A DNA stretch of 45,269 bases from a virus. Below are positions 15,301 to 21,833 of this stretch, piece after piece; position 1 is the first letter of the stretch; each line of letters opens with the position of its first letter. Under the pieces are notes generated by a model that was given only the letters and a program-made list of their open reading frames with translations, made no database searches and had not been told where the DNA came from. Where the stretch lies: IMG/VR virus record IMGVR_UViG_3300024243_000033, positions 1 through 45,269 of that record. One strand, 5' to 3'. The translations under genes and the position numbers were made by a program.

Positions 15301-15455
15301 TGTGCGATGTCGCCGCAATGAATGATGTAGTCTACGTCTTGCTCTCGCAAGGTCTCGTACATCTGCTCAAAGCAGGCGCGATAATCTTCGTGATACTTCA
15401 GATTCTTGATGTGAGTATCAGCAATATGTGCGATTTTAACAGGTGTGCGTTTCAA
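12330..15455 (-). CDS. SbcD-SbcC (gp47-gp46, Mre11-Rad50) fusion nuclease, TTG start
   Basis: One 1041-aa chain joins the nuclease and ATPase that T4 encodes as genes 47 and 46. Residues 1-350 are a calcineurin-like phosphoesterase with metal motifs IADTH (D13, H15), HCGD (48-49), GNHD (83-86), YHG (153-155) and LGDIH (186-190). Residues 370-1041 are Rad50-like: Walker A GKNFSGKSS (403-411), long coiled coils, a hook-like CGTTYPAC (C720, C727), signature ASGAEKT (about 950), Walker B VFVLDEPATSLDEE (about 980) and H-loop LLISHLD (about 1010). The complex resects DNA ends for recombination-driven replication. The start is TTG at 15455 with GGAG 5 bases upstream. A sigma70-type promoter lies 125-153 bases upstream. 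Confidence 0.95.
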   Translation of the reverse strand: MKRTPVKIAHIADTHIKNLKYHEDYRACFEQMYETLREQDVDYIIHCGDIAHTKTQISPEFVEMASDFFSNLSKIATTFIILGNHDGNLKNSNRQDAITPIVQALDSAHIRLLKNSGETSLAYGNVVLNVLSVFDRDNWVQPTDPDKINIALYHGAISNCQTDAGWTMEHGEDNLSIFEEFDFAMLGDIHKRQFLDDAGRVYYAGSTVQQNHGESDDKGFSIWTIGSKDDWDIEHFTLQNPRPFITVELTPTGKIPRRASVPNRARLRIVSDNNLSLDVMRKAVDVARHKFKPESISFLNRSAGKRGNVEEITDGIGIQNLRDPEIQQELISEYLKDYQVKPDVMSTIYELNSKYNQQVEAKEDVSRNVNWELVNFEWSNLFNYGENNSIDFRKVNGITGIFGKNFSGKSSIIDAILFTVFNTTSKNERKNVNVVNQNRDWGGGKITIAIGDKSYTVHRKVEKYEKKSKGETSIEAKTHLDFSVYDPVTDETTSLNGTTRNQTDANIRKHFGTIDDFLISSLSSQHGALAFINEGSTKRKEIIAKFLDLQFFDKKFKFAKEDAQSSKVLIKKLQGRDYDKEIQKAQDAIEQHKAAILEVEADKIRLEAKLAFASQNVQNLSIKISNIPTDVIDIHEVQSEIKKTKNKIISLSDSIIDDASRLHSERERFDKISNLLETLDYNNLTSSLVSIEEAESSLQTHTQLIEVATEKKKLLEDIPCGTTYPACKFIRDAHVATAVIPETESKIEELQDRLSNLNPQVVRDHLDKYRKLEKKQSETDGFIKDLQLSIERRKSALDRHKALMDELAQKQASYNDNKEAIENLEKLLKEKELYVKETQSVKEQVESNSQKKIDFYKSLGSEEQRIQDLKERRLEFETIQSEYSSYDLFLRCMHPNGIAYDIIKQKLPVINEEIAKILANVVDFEIFFETTGNKFDIFIKHPKHEARPIEMASGAEKTMAAMAIRIAMVAVTNLPRGSVFVLDEPATSLDEEHMEGFVRMLEVVKSQFGTILLISHLDSLKDCVDMTIEISKIDGFAKVRM

Positions 15456-15467
15456 GTTATCTCCAGG

Positions 15468-15563
15468 CTAGAAACAAATGTTGTAAAAGGCAATTCCAGC
15501 GAACCAGCCGACATACATCGCGATGCCATCTACCAAAGCGTTAAAACAAAACTTGATCATCAT
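15468..15563 (-). CDS. Small hydrophobic ORF, 31 aa, between promoter and nuclease gene
   Basis: It reads MMIKFCFNALVDGIAMYVGW then FAGIAFYNICF, a single likely membrane helix after a Lys. The ribosome site GAAGGAG is the strongest in this region, 3 bases before the first ATG (15563) and 6 before the second (15560); the second is the better start. It is the first ORF after the promoter and ends 12 bases before the TTG of the nuclease gene, so it may also couple translation. No family is known to me. Confidence 0.6.
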   Translation of the reverse strand: MMIKFCFNALVDGIAMYVGWFAGIAFYNICF

Positions 15564-15579
15564 TATCTCCTTCACCTAT

Positions 15580-15608
15580 AATATAACGCAGGGAGGGCGA
15601 TTTGTCAA
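15580..15608 (-). promoter_or_regulatory. Sigma70-type promoter for the 31-aa ORF and nuclease gene
   Basis: The minus strand has a perfect -35 TTGACA (15603-15608), a 17-base spacer and -10 TATATT (15580-15585); a shifted TATTAT also fits. It sits in one of the window's few real gaps, directly before GAAGGAG and the 31-aa ORF. It fits an early-type promoter read by host RNA polymerase. Confidence 0.82.
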
Positions 15609-15612
15609 GCGA

Positions 15613-16476
15613 TTAGAGGCGTCCTCTACTCTTTCTCTTGTTCAAGAGTTCATAAGCAACTGACCACTCAAGCGGCAATATAGCATAGGGAGAGTCTGCG
15701 GTGTATCCCTGAAAGAGCTTGTTGTTGTCGTAAGCCCAAAAGCCAGAAGAGCCTTTTGCGCCCTTGCCCATAACAAGATTTTCTAATCTTTCATCCCCTC
15801 CCGGTCCAGACAAGAAAGTTGCCCTCAAGAGTGTTTCATAGTCTTTCTTTGAAATTCCCATAAAAGGCATTGTTTCATCATCTGGAATTTGAGAAGCAGG
15901 CACGTAGGCAAACCCCTTTAGATTACCTTTACTTGGATCTCCTCCAATGAAGATTCCGCGACCGGGTGAAATGGGAGCAACATCTACAGACCCGCCATAG
16001 GTTTTGATAATTTCTTTGATCTTGGCGTCCACTTCTTCTGGTGTTGTAGCGGTGCCGCTTTCTGCTTCAGCAGCAGCCATCTGCATAAAGCTCTGGACAT
16101 CTTTAGATTGCTCGGCGCTTTGTTGGAGTGAAGATCTTACTTTTTGAGCGTCGGCGGCTGCGTCAGAACTGAGTTCGCTATAGTCAAAGACGCCTTGCTC
16201 TACAGCACCACCCAACATTCCAACTAAAAATAGAATGCCTATCCTCTTTGATCTAGGCATTTTGTTTAGAATTTCTGGATTTGATTCGACGGCATCTACT
16301 TCTTTCTCTATTTGATCATCACTTTTGTTTGGAAAGAATTTATTTTTTAGATTCTTTATGGTGTCGAGCACACCCTCTTCAATAATCTGATTTGTGGTAT
16401 TCTCGATGAGAAGATCTGCCTGTATCTCCTCAAGGATAATGTTTTTTATTTGTTTCTTTGTAAAAGCGTGTTTCAT
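15613..16476 (-). CDS. 287-aa protein with targeting-type N-terminus and a membrane-like segment
   Basis: No family recognised. It starts MKHAFTKKQIKNIILEEIQA, a basic helix with I-L-E, and has a further L-I-E at 23-25. Residues about 80-95 are hydrophobic (IGILFLVGMLGGAV), then an Ala/Ser/Glu-rich helix (105-145) and a globular C-terminal half with a GRGIFIGGDPSKGNLKGFAY segment. It lies between primase and the promoter, 4 bases from the primase stop, without a clear SD, so it is probably coupled. A packaged protein with a membrane-active part would fit an ejection role; that is speculation. Confidence 0.75.
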   Translation of the reverse strand: MKHAFTKKQIKNIILEEIQADLLIENTTNQIIEEGVLDTIKNLKNKFFPNKSDDQIEKEVDAVESNPEILNKMPRSKRIGILFLVGMLGGAVEQGVFDYSELSSDAAADAQKVRSSLQQSAEQSKDVQSFMQMAAAEAESGTATTPEEVDAKIKEIIKTYGGSVDVAPISPGRGIFIGGDPSKGNLKGFAYVPASQIPDDETMPFMGISKKDYETLLRATFLSGPGGDERLENLVMGKGAKGSSGFWAYDNNKLFQGYTADSPYAILPLEWSVAYELLNKRKSRGRL

Positions 16477-16479
16477 TAA

Positions 16480-17418
16480 TCATATCGCCGACAGTAAATC
16501 TAGCAATAAGTAGTTGTCGCGGTCGATAAACGTTGCTTCTTTTTTACGTTGCTCAAAAATTTCTTGCGGCATCTCGCCCACATCATCATAGCCTCTAACA
16601 TCAATCTTATGTAACTCCACATCATAGCGCAGGAGCGTCTGGATAATCCTGCGCTCCTTGTTGGCTGCGTCGGGATCTAGGGCGATGTAACAGGGCGTGT
16701 CGTTGCGAACGATGTTGCGCAACAGATTGGAATCCTGGCGTAGAGTAGAACCCAAGATTGGAACAGAGTTGCCTGCTCGGATAGCATCGAAGACGCCCTC
16801 AACAATTACCAAATCCTTGTTCCAGTTTGTGAATAGATCGTTGAACACAACGTTTTTTGATGATCGTGGGTTCTTGTATTTCATCCCGTGTCCCACATAA
16901 GAACGGGCAATAAAATAATTGGGATAACCCGTCATTCCGAAAGACGGCACGATGATCCTGCCGCCATACTCTCCATCATAGCAGAAGCCAATCTTCCAAC
17001 GCTGGATGTCTTCTCTTGTTATCCCTCTCTCGGTGAGGTAACGTAGTGCTCTATTAGCAGACAGAGGTAGGTTCTTGTTTGCGAGACTTACGAATTCTTG
17101 CGGGAGTTCAAGTTTTGCTTCGATTTCTTCATCGCTTTCGTCCATAAAGAGTTCAGCAAAGCGTGAAATATCTGTCCGGTCTGTAATCTGGTCCCATTTT
17201 TGTAGTTGAGTATACGGACCAAAGCGTCTAATAACACGCCTAATGTTGCGACCAGAGTAATCACAAACCCAACAATGAAAAGCATTCTTGTCCAAGTTAA
17301 CAGAGAATTTGCGCTTGTGGTGACCGCACGACGGGCACGAGAAAAGAAGCTCTGATCCCTTGTCCCAGTAGCCTCCAAGAGTTTCATGAAGGATTTTGGT
17401 AGCGGCTGTTTTGTTCAT
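16480..17418 (-). CDS. DNA primase, DnaG/T4 gp61-type
   Basis: It makes RNA primers for lagging-strand synthesis. The N-terminal zinc site uses CPSC (C28, C31) and CWVC (C49, C52), the CHC2-like ribbon. The TOPRIM core has VIVEGVFDAIRAG (E207) and ALDPDAAN (D248, D250). At 312 aa it is close to gp61-size phage primases and has no fused helicase; no helicase gene is in the window. No SD stands before the ATG at 17418. The resolvase gene ends 21 bases upstream. Confidence 0.92.
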   Translation of the reverse strand: MNKTAATKILHETLGGYWDKGSELLFSCPSCGHHKRKFSVNLDKNAFHCWVCDYSGRNIRRVIRRFGPYTQLQKWDQITDRTDISRFAELFMDESDEEIEAKLELPQEFVSLANKNLPLSANRALRYLTERGITREDIQRWKIGFCYDGEYGGRIIVPSFGMTGYPNYFIARSYVGHGMKYKNPRSSKNVVFNDLFTNWNKDLVIVEGVFDAIRAGNSVPILGSTLRQDSNLLRNIVRNDTPCYIALDPDAANKERRIIQTLLRYDVELHKIDVRGYDDVGEMPQEIFEQRKKEATFIDRDNYLLLDLLSAI

Positions 17419-17439
17419 ACATGTAAGATAACACGACGA

Positions 17440-17979
17440 TCAACTGGCGGCAAGTGCTTTGTTCTCTATGTCCTTGATCCCTGCTCTCGCAATAACGAGG
17501 GCGTCCGCTCTATCGAACTCTTGCGGTTTGGGGTTGCCCTTGTGGGTGCGCTGGATTGTAAAGTCTGGGTCAGTAGCGAGCAGGTGTTCCATCACGACCT
17601 TCTTGGCTTTTGTTCCGCGAGGCACTTTGATGCCGACAAGTTTGCGTGCTTGTGTTGCTCCCAAGTATTCTGGCTGGATTTCAAAGCACTCATAGACCAT
17701 CCAAGACACAACCCCGTTAAATCTCTGTAGGGTCGCCATCGTTTTTGCCGAGGAACCTCCAGAGTTAAAGAACGTGAATGGCTGCTCGATATAGATATGC
17801 TCTATTTTGCCGCTATAAGACTCTAGAATGTCCAGAATTTTTGCCCTTATCGTCAGAGACTTGGAGAAAAAATCCTTGTCTCTACGAAGGTCACAGGCTT
17901 CGGAAAGGACTATTTTTCCTTCCATATCGGTTACCGCAAAGCCTGTGATGCTTGTCGATACGTCTATTCCTAAAATCAA
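17440..17979 (-). CDS. RuvC-like Holliday junction resolvase, TTG start
   Basis: The 179-aa RNase H-fold nuclease shows the four RuvC acids in order: D6 (ILGIDVSTSITG), E65 (IYIEQPF), D156 and D159 (EFDRADALVIA). It would cut four-way and branched junctions before packaging, the job of the unrelated endonuclease VII (gp49) in T4. The start is TTG at 17979, overlapping the previous stop as TTGA; GGAGG lies about 11 bases upstream. With primase and the gp47-gp46 fusion it forms a replication/recombination block. Confidence 0.9.
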   Translation of the reverse strand: MILGIDVSTSITGFAVTDMEGKIVLSEACDLRRDKDFFSKSLTIRAKILDILESYSGKIEHIYIEQPFTFFNSGGSSAKTMATLQRFNGVVSWMVYECFEIQPEYLGATQARKLVGIKVPRGTKAKKVVMEHLLATDPDFTIQRTHKGNPKPQEFDRADALVIARAGIKDIENKALAAS

Positions 17980-18317
17980 ACCTTGAACTTCCTCCAGCTA
18001 TACGCTTTACGATCTTTTAAGTAATCTGGGTTCTGATCGTTTTCGTAAGCTTCTTGTTCAAATGGTATCCTATAATATGCTTGTTGTTTATCTTTATATT
18101 TAATAAACCCCAAAAGATAATAGAAAAAGTAAAGAGGATAGAAACCAAGCACAAGTAATTCTTTCTGTTGCTCTATGTGAATTGTTTCATGGTTGAGGGT
18201 TATTTCGCTCATCTTTTCTTTTGAGATGATAAACGGAAAGATTGTGATTGCGTAGACATCTATAACTATAGACATCAGTTTTGTGAATGTGGGAGACACC
18301 ACTATAATAGGTTTCAT
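17976..18317 (-). CDS. Small membrane protein with HExxH metallopeptidase-like motif
   Basis: The 113-aa protein has the HETIH motif (H43, E44, H47) followed by EQQKELL, two hydrophobic segments (about 17-31 and 55-72, FYPLYFFYYLLGFI) and RIPFEQEAYEND, where E87 or E89 could be a third ligand. Similar small HETIHxxQ membrane proteins occur in bacteria and phages without proven function. It is joined to the tail gene before it by TAATG and to the resolvase by TTGA. Activity is not established. Confidence 0.72.
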   Translation of the reverse strand: MKPIIVVSPTFTKLMSIVIDVYAITIFPFIISKEKMSEITLNHETIHIEQQKELLVLGFYPLYFFYYLLGFIKYKDKQQAYYRIPFEQEAYENDQNPDYLKDRKAYSWRKFKV

Positions 18318-19690
18318 TAGATGTCCAATTTAAGCTTGAATGATAAGTCTTGCGACTCTTTCTTGAGCACTGGGTTGGCGAGAGTTGCTACTCCAATAAG
18401 CTTCTTGTCGTCGTCATAGATAGCAACGCGCGAGACGTAGACTTGTCTCTCAAAGGGGGCGTCAAAGCCAGTGTAGCTGGAAGAGACTGTGTTTTTAATT
18501 GTGACGGCATCGTTTTCCAAATAGACATTGGAAGATGTAAGTTGTAGCCTATCCTGTCCGTAATCCAAGAACGTCGGGTTGTTGGAGTAGTTTACTTCGC
18601 CCCTACGTGCGTGGGCAAACATCGTTAGAACCTGGGTCTCTGTGTGTCCCTTGAAGGAAAGATCGAATGAGGCAGATGTAGAGCACGGTACTCCGTCGTT
18701 TGCGCCGCAGGCAAATCTGGTCCACGAACCTGTTGTGGATGAATCAAAACCATAACTCACACCGTCAGTAAGATCCCAACTGCCTGTTAGTAGTAGGAAG
18801 CCTTCTTCGTACATAGCCACACCTGCGACTGATCCTGAACCGGTCGAGCCTTCTGGACCGACTTGGATTAACTCTCCATTGTATTTTGTGTCTTTTAATT
18901 CTCCGACCAAGGAGCCGGTGATATAGAACTTGAGCGAGAGGCTGCCCGGCTTAATCCGAGATCCATAAAAGATCTTTGGAACAGAGATTAGGTTTATGTC
19001 TTGTTCGTCTTTGTTCCACTGACCTGTCATGCTTGCGGAATACTCTACAAAGTAGTGCGGTGAGCGTGTGCCATAGAAGTCAAGAGAGTTTCGGAGACCA
19101 TAGTAATGTCGGTGGTTTGGGCGACCTTGTGTATCCCCATTTGAATCTATTATCTCGTCGCCCACACTGTTTATAAATAAGGTGATGCCACCTGCGTTTG
19201 CCATCAACTCTCTCGTGATTGATGCTGACATTGAATATGAAGAGCCTGTAAGCGCAGAGCCTATACTCATTCTCATATAATCGTCTGAGACTTCTTGCAT
19301 TGGACCTGATGCAGATATCTTAAAAGAAAGGTGCGATCCTTCGGTTATTGTTCTTGTTCTTTTTTCGGACTTTAAGAACTGCTTATTACCATCTTTGATA
19401 ACATAAGGAATTATTGGGGCATTTGTGCCGGCAAATGTAAGACCGGCTTCCGTTCTTTGTCTGGTGAATGTCGAAGTCGAGAATGTCGTGCTTCCGCTTC
19501 TATCGACATTGTACTCAAACAAACTCAAGCCACCGGAAGCCGACAAGATGTCGGTTCCGTTAAAGCCGCCCGCTTCTATTGGTCTATGATCATAGTAAAC
19601 CGAAGATGAATAAACCAAGAAGCTGCTATGAGGATAAGCCCTCATAGCATTTCTTATTACATCGCTGCGTCCGAACTTCTTGAGGGACAT
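18317..19690 (-). CDS. Virion structural protein, tail/baseplate region (457 aa)
   Basis: It is Ser/Thr/Gly-rich with many short beta strands, as in tail fibre or baseplate proteins. The last 100 residues (from RRGEVNYSNNPTFL, through YVSRVAIYDDDKKLIGVATL, to the end) match the C-terminus of the next upstream gene product (NKFNYSSNPTYL, then YITTIGLYNSQNELLAVAKL), so the two are paralogues with different bodies. Each ends in a run of charged and beta residues closing LKLDI or VRLDY. AAGGAGG stands 5 bases before the ATG. Confidence 0.78.
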   Translation of the reverse strand: MSLKKFGRSDVIRNAMRAYPHSSFLVYSSSVYYDHRPIEAGGFNGTDILSASGGLSLFEYNVDRSGSTTFSTSTFTRQRTEAGLTFAGTNAPIIPYVIKDGNKQFLKSEKRTRTITEGSHLSFKISASGPMQEVSDDYMRMSIGSALTGSSYSMSASITRELMANAGGITLFINSVGDEIIDSNGDTQGRPNHRHYYGLRNSLDFYGTRSPHYFVEYSASMTGQWNKDEQDINLISVPKIFYGSRIKPGSLSLKFYITGSLVGELKDTKYNGELIQVGPEGSTGSGSVAGVAMYEEGFLLLTGSWDLTDGVSYGFDSSTTGSWTRFACGANDGVPCSTSASFDLSFKGHTETQVLTMFAHARRGEVNYSNNPTFLDYGQDRLQLTSSNVYLENDAVTIKNTVSSSYTGFDAPFERQVYVSRVAIYDDDKKLIGVATLANPVLKKESQDLSFKLKLDI

Positions 19691-19700
19691 CTCGCCCTCC

Positions 19701-20744
19701 TTAGTAGTCCAGCCTGACGCGGAGAGTTAGTTCGTTTGTCGGGTCCTTCTTTAGAGGCTCAGACAATTTGGCGACAGCCAAGAGTTCATTCTGTGAATTG
19801 TAAAGACCGATTGTTGTGATGTAAGAGACTGGGGGATTGTCTCTGTTCTGGTTCTTTACGCGGATTGCGCTTGAGCTTAAGTAAGTCGGGTTACTTGAGT
19901 AATTAAACTTGTTGTGTGAAGCGCGACAGAAGTAAACAGAAGAATTGATTTCAGTTGTGTTGTTGAACTGAAGATTCTGTAGTCTGTGGCGTAGAGCGTC
20001 GGCAGAGCCAGAGATGGAGCCAGAAACCAATTGATTGTCAAAGTCTCTTATTCCAGTTGAAGCGCTGTAGAAGTCAGTTGTTCCTGCCCAGATAGAACTG
20101 GTAAGGACCATGACGCCTGCTTGATAAAACACGATGCCGCCAACGCCATCTGAACCAGTGAGGATTCCATAGTCGCCGGCTGCTGTGTTTAGGGTGCCGC
20201 CGTTATTTGTGGCTTCGTTATCAACAAAGGTCTTGGTTCCAGAGAAAGGAGCAGCCCAGGATGCCGTGCCGACTGTTAGGCTCATTGAGCCCTTCTTGAT
20301 TTGGTCCTTGGTGAGTAGGCGAGAAAGGTTGACGAAAACAACCTCTTTCATAACGTCTGCGGCACTCTCGTCTAGTTGTAAATCAGACTCAAAAAGACGG
20401 ACGCGGTTTGCAGAACCAGTGTAGCCAAGCATAACCTGGGAGAACTGGTTGTACATGTTGATTTTCTTCTTTTCCTGAACTGCGTTAGTTGAGCCAGAAA
20501 GCGGAGAACTTTCGTCAAAACCAACAGAGATGTCGAAGATGTGATTGGCTGAAGAACTTAGGTAAGGATAGTCGTAAACAGACTGAAACATGCCGTGTGA
20601 GTAGTTCTTGATGTTGTCGTCGTTCGGGAATGTCCCGTAAGTTCCACTAACGATTGTTCCTGTTAGTGGGATGACCTCGTGAAGTAGCGTCTTTGTTGTT
20701 GCTACGTCTGTGTTTGGGTTTATAACTTCATAGTTGATAGGCAT
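19701..20744 (-). CDS. Virion structural protein, paralogue of the 457-aa protein (347 aa)
   Basis: It shares the C-terminal module with the 457-aa product and a segment with GSMSLTVGTASWAAPFSGT and YQAGVMVLTSSIW that parallels GSLSLKFYITGSLVGELKDT and YEEGFLLLTGSWD there. Overall it is beta-rich and Gly/Ser/Asn-rich with no catalytic motif. A tail or baseplate component is likely from context. GGAG is 6 bases before the ATG, and an 11-base gap follows the 342-aa gene. Confidence 0.78.
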   Translation of the reverse strand: MPINYEVINPNTDVATTKTLLHEVIPLTGTIVSGTYGTFPNDDNIKNYSHGMFQSVYDYPYLSSSANHIFDISVGFDESSPLSGSTNAVQEKKKINMYNQFSQVMLGYTGSANRVRLFESDLQLDESAADVMKEVVFVNLSRLLTKDQIKKGSMSLTVGTASWAAPFSGTKTFVDNEATNNGGTLNTAAGDYGILTGSDGVGGIVFYQAGVMVLTSSIWAGTTDFYSASTGIRDFDNQLVSGSISGSADALRHRLQNLQFNNTTEINSSVYFCRASHNKFNYSSNPTYLSSSAIRVKNQNRDNPPVSYITTIGLYNSQNELLAVAKLSEPLKKDPTNELTLRVRLDY

Positions 20745-20756
20745 TTAGTTCTCCGA

Positions 20757-21785
20757 TTAAGCCTGTTGTCTTACGATTCTGACTGGCAACTGAATTGAAG
20801 CGCCTGTAGTCAAACCTTGGACGTAGATTGTGGTGTCGATGTAATCATAGGTTCCGGCTGTGAAGCCTAGAGTAGCGGCAGCGACACCAGTGCTGCCGTA
20901 GAGTGTGTAGTAACTGGGGGATGCGGTGCCTTGTGCGTTAATCTCTGTGCTGGGTGCGAAAGACATAGCAGTCATTCCGCCGCGAGGACCGTCGAGTTGT
21001 GATAGGTTTGTGCCGGCTGCATCACCGCCAGTGTCGGTTGTGTACTGAAGCACTAGGTCTTCAAGACCATCGGCAATCGCAGTCACGTAGTTATCCATGA
21101 ATTGTGTTGCAGAGACAGCCTTCTTTCTAGCGAATGCTGTTAGGGTGATGTTTCTAGAGCCGTCTGTGTTGTTAGCGAAGCTCTGATCTTGTCTTGGTTG
21201 CACCGAGACCAAACTGGAAACAAACCTGCTGTCGAATTTGACGCTGAACTGTAGGTCTAGTAAATTGGTGCTAACGACCATGTTGTCTCTGTTTTCTCTT
21301 GTGGGCTGTCTATCAGCCGAGCTTATTCCAGACTCAACAATAACCTTAGAAGCGGGAGTTAGAGTGTTTGGCTCAAGTACTTTTGAGGCACCGATGGCGG
21401 CATCTTTAGCGAGAGTGTTGTAGGTTGCCTTGTTAGCAGCTAATAGAATGATGTTGTTATGCTTGAGCACAGAATCAATTCCAGATTTCTGGTTAAGCTC
21501 AAGAACCGGCATGTAAACCAAATCAGTTCTGGTAATGCTCAACAATCCATATTTGATAGAAGAAGCTTGCTTTGTGGCTGCTTCCATAACCGGAGACTGT
21601 AGAATCTCAAGGTCGTAATAGGCGGAACCAGAAGGGTGGTCAGCGTTGTAAAGCGAGTAATCAATCTCGTCATCGCCGAGGGCGAACTTTACAATTTTGA
21701 ATTCTCCCTCGGCCATCCTCTTTCTGCCTACATCTGTTAGCACGGCGTCAAGAATGATGTCGCCTGAGTTATCTAAAAATCCCAT
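20757..21785 (-). CDS. Virion structural protein with LTxxGxxxxxxG N-terminal motif (342 aa)
   Basis: The start MGFLDNSGDIILDAVLTDVG, then RKRMAEGEFKIVKFALGDDE, resembles the start of the 331-aa protein at 28679-29674 (LTPYGKQKLSMGKL, then YYAFFDDN). Both show LT-x2-G, a G six residues on, and a DD about ten later. From memory this is a common N-terminus in marine contractile-tail phages. The rest is mixed alpha/beta with a Thr/Gly-rich C-terminus. AGAGGA precedes the ATG. The 48-base gap before it has an ACTATTTA element. Confidence 0.78.
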   Translation of the reverse strand: MGFLDNSGDIILDAVLTDVGRKRMAEGEFKIVKFALGDDEIDYSLYNADHPSGSAYYDLEILQSPVMEAATKQASSIKYGLLSITRTDLVYMPVLELNQKSGIDSVLKHNNIILLAANKATYNTLAKDAAIGASKVLEPNTLTPASKVIVESGISSADRQPTRENRDNMVVSTNLLDLQFSVKFDSRFVSSLVSVQPRQDQSFANNTDGSRNITLTAFARKKAVSATQFMDNYVTAIADGLEDLVLQYTTDTGGDAAGTNLSQLDGPRGGMTAMSFAPSTEINAQGTASPSYYTLYGSTGVAAATLGFTAGTYDYIDTTIYVQGLTTGASIQLPVRIVRQQA

Positions 21786-21804
21786 TTATTTTCCTCTCTC
21801 CTCG

Positions 21805-21812
21805 TAAATAGT
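21805..21812 (-). promoter_or_regulatory. Intergenic element ACTATTTA
   Basis: The coding strand of this 48-base gap reads a poly-A-rich stretch, then CTACTATTTACGAGG, 20 bases before the 342-aa gene's start. It has the same 8-mer and orientation as at 8971-8978 and 41644-41651. The role is unknown. Confidence 0.35.
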
Positions 21813-21833
21813 AGTTTATTTTTTTTATTGCTC

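Noticed and set aside
3428-17428. Identical 12-mer ATACATGTAAGA at 3428-3439 and 17417-17428
   Set aside because: Many 12-base matches are expected by chance in 45 kb, and the contexts differ (gene end versus gene start).
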